A stretch of DNA of 64,000 nucleotides, taken from assembly GCF_032118995.1 (NCBI RefSeq), contig NC_092665.1, forward strand, positions 3,942,001 through 4,006,000. Direction: 5' to 3'. Numbering within the stretch: the first letter of the stretch is position 1; the number at the start of each line of letters is the position of its first letter. This document shows, piece by piece, positions 10,095 to 19,733 of the stretch. Below the pieces are notes generated by a model that saw only the letters and a program-made list of their open reading frames with translations, searched no databases and was not told where the DNA came from. A program made the position numbers and the translations under genes. The stretch is from Asterias amurensis. Its lineage: Eukaryota; Echinodermata; Asteroidea; Forcipulatida; Asteriidae.

Positions 10095-10479
10095 AGGCAC
10101 TGGACACCGTTGGTAATTACTCAAAATAATTGCATGAAACTTACTTGGTAACAAGCGATGGAGAGCAGTTGATAGTACAAAACATTGTGAGAAACGGAGT
10201 AACGTATAGTTTTCGAGAAAGAAGTAATTTTCCACTAAAATATTTGAATTTGATTTCGAGACCACAGAATTAGATTTTGAGGTCCCGAAATCAAGCATCT
10301 GAAAGCACAAAACTTCGTGTGACCATGTGTGACAAGGGTGTCTTTTCTTACATTGTTATCTCGCAAGCTCGACGACCAATACAGTTCAAATTTTCACAGC
10401 TTTGTTATTTTGTGTATATGTTGAGATACACCAAGTGAGAAGACTGGTCTTTGACAATTACCAGAGGTGTCCAGTGTCT
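10095..10479. mobile_element. MITE family M1 copy
   Basis: The copy starts AGGCACTGG after TTAA and ends CAGTGTCT before TCAA, a decayed TTAA. It inserted in the upstream region of receptor 4 and has no counterpart upstream of receptor 2. Confidence 0.8.
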
Positions 10480-10851
10480 TCAAATGCACTTCAAAACAAT
10501 ACATTTTATAAATCGAACCCGACAATCCTCCCCTCATTCGTCTCTCAGCCAATCAAATTCTTCTGGCGCCATCACCGGCAGAAACCGCATTAAAAAAAAT
10601 ATGTATTTATACATTAGAAGAGGGTTTCATACACTGCAGTATAGTGGAAAATCTCCGAAGAGTCAAAGTTCAATCTGAAGTTCAAAACTGATGAAGCGTG
10701 ATGTGTATTTAACACGCAGTATTGAAATCTAGGTATAGCCTACAATGAATTTAAGTATTTCCTTCATAATTTAAGGACTGAGCAGTGTGTAAGGCCTACA
10801 GTAATTTACAACCAATGTGATTTCATCCTGACTTTTAGAATACTCTCCAAC
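10480..10851 (+). promoter_or_regulatory. Conserved upstream module of receptor 4
   Basis: CCAAT at 10549-10553 and TGGCGCCA follow the same spacing as in receptors 2 and 3. The acceptor-like cttttag precedes aatactctccaac and ATG. Function is inferred from conservation. Confidence 0.4.
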
Positions 10852-12921
10852 ATGGATTTAACATCTTGGTTCAATCGTTCGCTCCTCGTGGTTTTTATTC
10901 TGTGTTCTCTGGATACATCTCAGCTCTTTTGGGTCGATTCACAAAGTGTAAATTTACAAAAAATTTCATCAGGGGTTGATATCGTTGAAGGTGACGAAGT
11001 GAGGCTCCAATGTGATGTCAGTGGACTTGCACCAAGTCATGTCATAGAATGGGTTAGAATCTACATGGACGTAGGAGTGATAATAGCAAGGAATGGGACA
11101 AGTCTAGACCAGAGATATGAACTTCAAACATTTAGACCAATGTCTACGTCTGGGATATCAATTCAAGAAGTTCTTTTCATCAAAAACATCAGTAAAACAG
11201 ATACATCATTTACCTGTCGTATAAATGACACTGGAAGCAAAATGATGAGCAACAATCTTCCGTTCAGTAACATGAATTTATATGTTCATTACTTCCCATC
11301 ACCAATGTACCCCATCTGCTTCCCTAATGGTAATTTCACTGTACAAGAAGGAACGGAGCAAAAGATGGGCTGCATATCAGAGAGAGGGTATCCACAGGTA
11401 ACATTGTCGATTCTACCCAGTGAAGCAACTGCTATTTATGTGTGGATGCTTACAGAAAACATTTCCGAAATAGAACGATGTACCCATCTCGAACTGAATG
11501 ACAGTCATAATGGTTATCAATTCGAATGTAAGATGACCTCTTCAGAAAGAGTTAAATCCTGTATCATCGGACCAATCACAGTGACTAACATGACCACTGC
11601 AAATCCTTGGGAAAATGAGTCAACATCCCACCCAGCAAAAACTGATCTTCTTACAACAGATAATGCTGGGAGCAGTCTTCCATCAGAAATGAGCACCGCA
11701 GGTGATGTGAAGATCATTCCATCCAGCCTCCCTATACTCATTATAGCAGGAGCCGGTGGTGCAGGTGGCCTCATACTCCTCATAATAATAATACTGATTG
11801 TACTCTGCGTTTGTAAATGCTGCTGCTTCAATGATAAACCAGGCAGACCATCATCATTATGGCTGACTGACTTACCACTAGATGAACCAACCCAAGAATC
11901 ACACACCAACCATGGCATTGATCACAGCGAACCCAAGATGTCCACGAGCGTCTACCAGAATGTACCTGACATGCAAGAAAATAAAATTGTTCCAAGAGTG
12001 CCACCACAATCTGCCCCAGAACTATCCCACCTTGACACACATGACGACGAGGCAGAAGACTTCATCTCTGAAAGAAAATTTTCAACTCACTCTGAAAACA
12101 ATGAACACAGTCCCAAATCTCCAGGGGTTTCAAGCTTTAAATTGACCAGGTCAGATGATCGCATCACTGACAAGGAAGATGGGGAGCATCTTGGAGCAGT
12201 AGAGCCCGATGAAGGAGATGCTCCTATGTATGGAGTGGTGAAGAAACCGAATCGCGTCTCAAAGGAAATTAAAAAGAAACCACCGGAGATTGCGTCAGAT
12301 GTTCCAGATCCCTGGGCTAATGCTTCTCTCGATCAGCATGAGAACATGAACCCACCAGCATCCACCGAGAGTGAGTATGCAGAGGTGCCATCCTTATCTG
12401 CTGACCCAGGCCTAAGAGGGAAGCCAACGGCTATGGTTAAACCTGTGTCCCACACCCCTAAACCACCAGTTCACCCTAAACCTGTCACAGACCGCCAATC
12501 ATCACGACGTACAAACACTAATCAAGCCCCACCAAGTGTAGCCAAAAAGCCCGTCAAAAAGTTTACACCCAGTCAGAGAAACCCATTAGGAGATGAGGTT
12601 GGGAATCGAGATGAGGCACCTCTGCCTACCCCCGTACTACCGGGTGTACCCCCACAACCTCCACCACCGGCATCGCCTCTCGTTGACCATGAGGAGAATG
12701 CATCAGTGGAGGAATACGGCGAGGAAGGAGGCCATGAGGTATCATCGGAAACCCATGTACCTCATGATGCACCATCGGATACCCAGTCACCCCATGAGGC
12801 CCATGCAGCCGAAGATCGTGACGTAACGTACGCTGAGCTTGAGTTTCAATCTGCAACATCTGACGCGATGCCTGAACCACAAGAAGAGCAGACATTGTAT
12901 GCCAGTATCACGAGTAAGTAG
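10852..12921 (+). CDS. Ig receptor 4, inhibitory (ITIM/ITSM) type
   Basis: This is a single-exon receptor of 689 residues. The signal peptide is MDLTSWFNRSLLVVF. Ig domain 1 has C54, W67 and C122. Domain 2 has C174, W198 and C226 with extra C156 and C237. Its sequence (SERGYPQVTLSI, TENISEIERC) is unlike domain 2 of receptors 1-3, although everything else nearly matches receptor 2. The transmembrane helix is at about 294-321. Tail motifs in order: SVYQNV, MYGVV, SEYAEV, a proline-rich segment, the ITIM at Y660 (VTYAEL) and the ITSM-like site at Y683 (TLYASI). It is the second gene of the second copy of the ~8.5-kb cassette. An inhibitory role through an SH2 phosphatase is inferred from the motifs; the ligand is unknown. 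Confidence 0.9.
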   Translation: MDLTSWFNRSLLVVFILCSLDTSQLFWVDSQSVNLQKISSGVDIVEGDEVRLQCDVSGLAPSHVIEWVRIYMDVGVIIARNGTSLDQRYELQTFRPMSTSGISIQEVLFIKNISKTDTSFTCRINDTGSKMMSNNLPFSNMNLYVHYFPSPMYPICFPNGNFTVQEGTEQKMGCISERGYPQVTLSILPSEATAIYVWMLTENISEIERCTHLELNDSHNGYQFECKMTSSERVKSCIIGPITVTNMTTANPWENESTSHPAKTDLLTTDNAGSSLPSEMSTAGDVKIIPSSLPILIIAGAGGAGGLILLIIIILIVLCVCKCCCFNDKPGRPSSLWLTDLPLDEPTQESHTNHGIDHSEPKMSTSVYQNVPDMQENKIVPRVPPQSAPELSHLDTHDDEAEDFISERKFSTHSENNEHSPKSPGVSSFKLTRSDDRITDKEDGEHLGAVEPDEGDAPMYGVVKKPNRVSKEIKKKPPEIASDVPDPWANASLDQHENMNPPASTESEYAEVPSLSADPGLRGKPTAMVKPVSHTPKPPVHPKPVTDRQSSRRTNTNQAPPSVAKKPVKKFTPSQRNPLGDEVGNRDEAPLPTPVLPGVPPQPPPPASPLVDHEENASVEEYGEEGGHEVSSETHVPHDAPSDTQSPHEAHAAEDRDVTYAELEFQSATSDAMPEPQEEQTLYASITSK

Positions 12922-13378
12922 AAGCATGTGGGTGTGGTACTTTAGTTGTTTGTGTAAAACACATGTAGAAATCGCATACAATATTTTGCTGCATGCTAAA
13001 AATAGCAAACTAATTTGGCAAAAATGCGGACTTCATATCAAATTGTATTGATTTGTTGTCTTTGTACAAGCTTGCTTTGCACAATCAATCTAAAGTTAAA
13101 AGTTCAGTACAAATAATATGCCAATATTTACTCAGATTTTAAAAGAACAAAATGTATGCACGATATTTACGAGCTTAATAATTGATTATACACAAGATTG
13201 CACGAGCAGCTGTAAATATTTCAATATGTCGTAGAAACGAAGAAAGAAAAGTGTCATCTTACAGATGAGCATATTTTTATATATTTTTTTATCAACTTTG
13301 TTTTAAATTACGAATGAGTGAAACATTATTGGAATGTTTTTTGTATTGTCTGAAATATTCAGCGCAGCCTACAGTTAA
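12922..13378. other. 3' flank of receptor 4
   Basis: This is a close copy of 4441-5003 after receptor 2, with several deletions. No gene is seen. Confidence 0.5.
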
Positions 13379-13756
13379 AGACACTGGACACTATTGGAAA
13401 TTGTCAAAGACCAGTCTTCTCACTTGGTGCATTTTAACATTTGCATAAAATAACAAACCTGTGAAAATTTGAGCTCAATCGATCATTGAACTTGCGAGAT
13501 AATAATGAAAGAAAAAGCACCCTTGTCACACGAAGTTGTGTACGTTTAGATGGTTGATTTCGAGACCTCAAGTTCTAAATCTGGGGTCTTGAAATCAAAT
13601 TCGTGGAAAATTACTTCTATCTCGAAAACTATGGCACTTCAGAGGGAGCCGTTTCTCACAATGTTTTATACCATCAACCTCTCCCAATTACTCGTCACCA
13701 AGAAAGGTTTTATGCTAATAATTATTTTGAGTAACTACCAATAGTGTCCACTGCCT
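13379..13756. mobile_element. MITE family M1 copy with a known empty site
   Basis: The 378-bp element is flanked by TTAA at 13375-13378 and 13757-13760. The paralogous flank of receptor 2 has a single TTAA at the same place (about 5004-5007), which establishes both the element's exact ends and TTAA as its target duplication. Confidence 0.9.
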
Positions 13757-15807
13757 TTAAAGTATAAATTTAAGAAATAGTGCACTTAGTTTCATTTTAG
13801 AAGACAGCGGTAGTAACCTCTGGAAAAAATGACAGTAAGTTGAGGAATTGAGAGGAATCAAATTAAAAGGCGATAGTACGTGGTGGCACTACCTTCACCT
13901 CCACTAAAGTATTCCATCGAAATATAAATAAAATATAATATTGTAAATCCTTTTTTTTTTGTGAAAGAGGAAACGAATTCATGAAATTATTGGTGCAATC
14001 TGTACTATGAAGAGGGTGCTCTCAACAATTATACAAACAGGGTTGCAGTGTTTATTGTATGAATGTTAAGACCTAATGGCGAGCTACTGGGGGGGGGGGG
14101 GGGCTGGGGGCTCAAGAAGAAAGGCATGCTCCTCACTCAAGAAGATTGCATTTTATGAAATCGACTCTGTTGAAGGGGTTGGAGTTTTTCATAGAAAGTG
14201 ATTACTAATTTCTTTGAGTTGCTATGGACTTTTCATGGTTATTATTCTCTCTCTCTTTTTATTTTGACTGTGAATATTTTGCTTTGCTATGTTTGTTCAT
14301 GTTTTTAAACTGTTATATTGTGTATCTGAAAAAACTAACACTGAGCCAACGGGGGCATATCTCTCCATGCCCCCCCCCCCCCCCTGTGGTCATTGCCTTT
14401 GTGCCCTTTGAAATTTGAACTGTCCTGATCGAACGGGCCCTTTTTAGGGACAAACTTCCTTGCTCTTATCAGGGTTGGAGGTGTTCTTGGATTGAATGCA
14501 GAAAATACGTCTTCAATGAAATGATGGAAACTCAAATTGATCTTTAAAGGAGCTATTTCTTCAATCTTTTTAAAATATATGTTAATATGTGAAATTATTC
14601 AAGCTGCTCAATCATTTTGCTTTTATATTGGTGGTTGTATAAGTGTTTTTGTTACATTACAAAACAACTAACAAGTTGGCAAATCCACAAAAATGCAAAC
14701 TTAGTTTAGAAATAACGAAAATGGAGCTTAGAAAACGTGATGCATAAATAACATTATTCAGAATGAAAAGGTTAATAATAAAAACACATGTGGAAAGGAA
14801 GAACACATTGGAACAGTCAGCCAAGATTTTGTTTTTAACGTTTTATTATCCATCTTAAGATTAAAAACTTAATTTGGTTTCTTCTTCTTGTAAATGTTAA
14901 TCAGAAGAATATGTATTTTTATCTTGCGTACGATCAAAATTTTGTCATGGATTAAAATTGTGCTCAGTTTAAAAGTCAACCAATATCGCTTATAAGGATT
15001 AAACAAAGGGCCACAAGCAATACACGATAACGGTATTTTGGCTGGTTCCCCTTACGGATAGATGTTTGTTTTTATTAAACTGGGTCATGGCAATACTTTT
15101 TGACAAACCTCCCACCACAAAAATTAGCTAAGCACAAAAAAATATCATTAGCGGAGATTGGTTACCATCCAAGACTGGTTCCTTGCACAATGTTCTGTCC
15201 AATAAGGCCCGAGGGACAACATGTTGCTTAAACAATGTTTGGCTAAGCAAAAAAATTAGCAGGAACCCCAGTCATCCGGTAAATGCGGAATGGCATTTTA
15301 GCTAATTTTGTTCCAGTATTTTTTATTCGTGCATGTACGTTTATGCTTAAGCAGAATTTGGGCCCAGATCTGAATATATTCTGAATAATATTTGCAGATT
15401 TTGCAGTAGCTTCACGTTCCACCAACTGTAACTAAGCATGTGTGCTTATGGTACTAATAACCAGCTCTATGAAATTGGACTCTAGTCCAAAAATGCCGAA
15501 GTTTTGAATAATTTGCAGGTTTTGTAGCTTGTAGGGTCACATCACACAAACTAAAACTTTTCATATTGAAAAAGAGTTGTTATCGAAAAACAAACATGGA
15601 AAAGTGAAGTTGTAATCGCTTGAGAAGTTCTTGTTTAAGCCAGAATGCACTACAAAACTTTACATTGCCTGTAACATATTGCTTTTAGCAAGTTGAAAGT
15701 AGTTTGGTGTTGCTTAGAAACAGCTGAGGGTCGTTGGTAAACCATTGTTTAATAATGATAATTGAAACTGGTTTCGTTTATATAGGCTCCTGCTAATGAA
15801 TTCTTAA
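13757..15807. other. Intergenic, receptor 4 flank then dispersed repeats
   Basis: The first ~700 bases match 5004-5700. G and C runs lie at about 14089-14103 and 14371-14384. From about 15080 to 15480 there are fragments of a dispersed repeat marked by gctaagca and gcagctctgtgaaatt-like blocks, also seen near 17170-17310, 18270-18335 and 57300-57580. No gene is supported. Confidence 0.45.
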
Positions 15808-16172
15808 ATGATTATGGTACTTGTTGGTACACAAAACACAATGTCCACAGATTTACATTAAACCTACACCGTTTGAAGAAAATGATAGCAGAAAGCTTCC
15901 CTAAAAATATTAGATGCTGAGGTGCTGTAGTTTTTGAGAAATGAGTAAAACAATGTCAAGAAAAGACGTTCTTACATGCTAAAATAATTTTCGTCTCATG
16001 ATCAGTGAGACGAAAATTATTTTCATGACATTGTTTTACTCATTTCTCAAAAACTACAACACCTTAGCAAGTAATATTTTCAGGGAAGCTTTCTACTATC
16101 ATTAACGTCAAACTGTGTAAGTTTAATTTGTGGACATTGTGTCTTTTGCCCCCCAAAAAGTACATAGACCCT
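15808..16172. mobile_element. Long palindromic (fold-back) element flanked by TTAA
   Basis: Two arms of roughly 180 bases are inverted copies. Outer pairs include TATGGTAC/GTACATA and acacaatgtccaca with its complement. The centre is cgtctcatgatcagtgagacg near 16000. TTAA lies on both sides (15804-15807 and 16173-16176). No coding capacity is seen. Confidence 0.75.
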
Positions 16173-17420
16173 TTAAATCAGTGAAATTTGACGTTAAAAA
16201 TTGGTTTTCACTGTTGAATGATGTTGCTAATCAGTTATAATATAATTAGTGAAACACATAAGCTAATTTAATTTTTGTAGTCTGACCGAATGCTACTTCA
16301 CATGTAATTTCCATATAACTGTGTATAAACCCAATAAATGCTGCGTATTTCTAACTTCCGTGTTTACTCACCGTTATTGCATTATACAGATTTGTAAAGC
16401 TACAACTACACCAGCATTCTCCTTTTTATAACATTCCAATCAATTTCAATGGGTTGTCTGGTTTTATGTGTGAGTTTGTTGGAAAGCAACAAGGGGCTGT
16501 GACGTCAAGGCATTTTATGTTAACAATAGCAACAGTGTCAGGAACTAAAGATAAGGTCACTGTTGATAAATAACAAGACAATTCAATTCAGTCTCACATT
16601 TTTTCCGTACTTCATGAAAACAACAAACAAAATGTTGGTAGTCTAATTTAGTTTTGATAAACACAAAAAATATTATTCTTATGTTATTGAAGGGTTCTGT
16701 GCATGTGCATGACTGTGTTACTGTTAAATAATTCTCGCTAATTTCATACTTTGCCTCTAAAGAGATGTAAAAAGCTTTTATTTGAAGTCGGTTTAATATA
16801 CTTTTTAGTGTCTGAAATTGTGATAAACAAAATTACAGTGATTTTTCAACAAACTAATATCTCCCCCCCCCCCCCAATCACATAACAATCCTGTAATAGC
16901 ATGAACCTGGTATTTTGATACAATATCAGTTTAAACGTTGGATCACCACAGGAATTATTATTTGCGTTTATAATCAACCAGTCTCGCGTTTTACTTTAAC
17001 TCGGGACTCCCCCCCCCCCCCCCCCCGCCCGCACAAACATACATGTCGGCGGAAGTTCTGTCCCCTATTGGATGGGCTGAAGGAGGATGGTTCAAAAGAG
17101 GGCGCTATCACAAGAAATGTGTACCACAGTTGGCCGTTATATGGAAGTGCCTCTAAAATGGGCCCACTTGCTTAAGAATTTTCTGCTTAGCAGAAATGAG
17201 GTGGATACTAGTTACAAATTTTACATATGATATGGCATTATTCTGGTTAGCATACTTGTGTTTTCGCTTAGCTTTTGTGCTTAAACAGCTCTGTGAAATG
17301 GTGCCCGGAGGACAATACTGCTGTGCCACTTTGGTCCAAGTAGCTAAAGCACATCAATTTTAATGTTTGCTTACTTTAATAAGGTTACCAATGTCACGTG
17401 TACAATTTGTGACTGGTATC
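16173..17420. other. Intergenic, no gene seen
   Basis: AT-rich sequence with poly-C runs at about 16863-16875 and 17011-17025. The block at about 17058-17120 (ttctgtcccctatt, agagggcgctatca) recurs near 60885-60930 and 61320-61340, where an M1 MITE splits it. It is therefore part of another dispersed repeat. Confidence 0.45.
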
Positions 17421-18257
17421 TAAGCTTGGGCGGTTCCAGAAATTTGGGGCTCGGTTCCGGTTCCGAAAAAAAGCTCGGTTCTGAGACATACCCGGTTCCA
17501 ATTCAATATAAAACATAAGCCGCCCGTCCCGAGCTCACACACACACAATTGAGCCGATCTATTTTAACTGAAAATAACCAAGTTAATCAGACATCGGTTC
17601 CGAGCTCACACACACACAATTGGAGCCGATCTATTTTTAAAGAAAATACCAGAATACCCACCCCAATGATCAGACATCGTGCCACCGAGCACCTATTTTC
17701 CCTGCATTTAAACAAGTCTTTGATTTAGCCGGCAGTACGATCGTTGTGTAGCAGTACGTCCGTAGTGCAGTACATCCGTAGTACATACAAGTGTACTATG
17801 CCTGTACATGCCTGTACATACATACATACAGCACTGTGTGTTTTGTGCATGGGGCAAGCTTTTATGAATATGGATATATCGGCAGCCAATCACAACGTGC
17901 TGTCTATACATGTACATGTATATGCATGACATGTACATGCATACATGTGGTGGTTGTAGAAGATGCCTGTGTGTGCACTGTGTATGCAGCAGCCACATGT
18001 GATAGTTGATACTCATGTCGGCTTGAAGCCTTTGCACACTGTATCTGCGGTCACCGCTTTCAACATCAAGCCTCAATTTCTAGAGCCGGTTCGTCGCAGG
18101 ATCGGCTTCACAGAGCCTTTTATAATTGGGACTCGGTCTTTTAAAATCGGAACCGACAAAAGCGGGTACCCGGTTCCACAGAAGAGTGGAACCGCAAGTC
18201 CGGTTTTCAATTTGGAACCGGGTAGAACCGGGTAACCGAAGGGACCGCCCAAGCTTA
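17421..18257. mobile_element. Non-autonomous hAT-like element, 837 bp
   Basis: The ends are inverted copies, TAAGCTTGGGCGGTTCC and GGGACCGCCCAAGCTTA. They are flanked by an exact 8-bp duplication, CTGGTATC, at 17413-17420 and 18258-18265. An 8-bp target duplication is typical of the hAT superfamily. The inside has two copies of a block with gagctcacacacacacaattg, and ACATGTACATG-rich sequence at 17780-17960. No transposase frame is seen. Confidence 0.8.
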
Positions 18258-18648
18258 CTGGTATCCTGCCCATTGTTGCTAAGCAGGGATTGTTAAGCAA
18301 TACTTTTAAGCAGCTCCGTGAAATTTTGCCCTGATAGTTTTGGTTCCCACACGTTTAAGTAGAATACATCACAAACGGCATGATGTCATTATAGGAGGAA
18401 GTTCAATGTTCAGTTATTGGAAAGAAAAGTACACACAGGTTAAACTTCCCAATGACTCCTTATAACCTTCTCCTCTGACGACAGAGCACGACTGGTATTT
18501 CATCTTTTAGAGGGCAAGGCCGTTTTCATTTTGCAAAGGGTACTTTCAATGGGGAACCGTTGGAAGGAGCACCAAGGCTAAGGACCAGGGGCAATGCTCT
18601 GTGACCTCCGTGTGCTTCAAGGTCTACAGCTCATACATGAACATTTCA
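18258..18648. other. Intergenic, no gene seen
   Basis: It begins with a fragment of the gctaagca / aagcagctccgtgaaatt dispersed repeat. Nothing else is recognised. Confidence 0.4.
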
Positions 18649-19398
18649 TTGTAACCTGTCACGATGAGTATGTAAAGTACGTCATAGGCCAACCAGTGCA
18701 TTTCCTTTTTGTTGTGTATTTTTTTGCCAAGTAAGGAGGAACGGTTGTCAGAAAAACCACAATGACGCTAATATAAAACAGGTCGGGTACGGTATTGACT
18801 TAAACTCTCAGTGATGAAGCGTGATTGCACAAGATGATACAATAATGAATTTCAAGCGCTTTGAAATAGACACAATCTGGATCAAAATCTATTATTTGAT
18901 GATGCCTGATTAAACAAAATAATTTAAACAAATCCAGTGTTTTAAAAGTACAATCGTTTGGCAAACATTCGTCATAGCCCTTTAGGAATGCAATTAACAC
19001 TGATAATGAAACAATACAAAAACAGTTACCGACGTTTGTTTCATTGTAACCTGTGACGATATGTAAAGTACGTCATAGGCCAACCAGTGCATTTCCTTTT
19101 TGTTGTGTTTTTTTTTTGCCAAGTAAGGAGGAACGGTTGTCAGAAAAACCACAATGACACTAATATAAAACAGGTCGGGTACGGTATTGACTTAAAATCT
19201 CAGTGATGAAGCGTGATTGCACAAGATGATACAATAATGAACTTCAGGCGCTTTGAAATAGACACAATCTGGATCAAAATCTATTATTTGATGTTGCCTA
19301 ATAAAAATAAAATAATAAAAACATTAATCATAGCTCTTTAGGAATGCAATTAACATTGATAATGAATAATACAAAAAACAGTTACCGACGTTTGTTTC
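18649..19398. repeat. 391-bp tandem duplication upstream of receptor 5
   Basis: The block with gtaaagtacgtcataggcc at about 18672 recurs at about 19063, an offset of 391 bp. Similarity runs through to gttaccgacgtttgtttca in both copies. The two copies differ by small indels. They lie about 350-1050 bp upstream of the receptor 5 start and could carry its promoter or enhancer, which is untested. Confidence 0.75.
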
Positions 19399-19733
19399 AA
19401 ACTATTCCTTTTAAAAACAGCAAAAAAATCATCTGTCAAAATTCGTTTCAGAGAAAATATTATTTACAACAACATCACTCCTTTCGGCGAAAATCGGGCC
19501 ACGGAACAAAACTGAAGCACAGCAGCTCGAGAGTGCTATGTTTTTACTCCATTATAAAGAATTCGGGTGGTTTGTTTCAAAGAAAATCCGACGAAATCCC
19601 CAGTATGCAGGAAACGGGACAGTTCTCTAACCGTTTAACACGCGATGGCCACACATTGTTGTGTTAATTCAACTGAAACAATTTCCTGCGTTTTTGCTTT
19701 AAATTGATGAGTTTTAATACCAAAGTCAAAGTA

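Noticed and set aside
17708-18076. Minus-strand open frame of 122 codons within the hAT-like element
   Set aside because: Low-complexity (Cys/Met/Tyr/His-rich) translation of ACATGT-rich DNA, with no transposase motif recognised.
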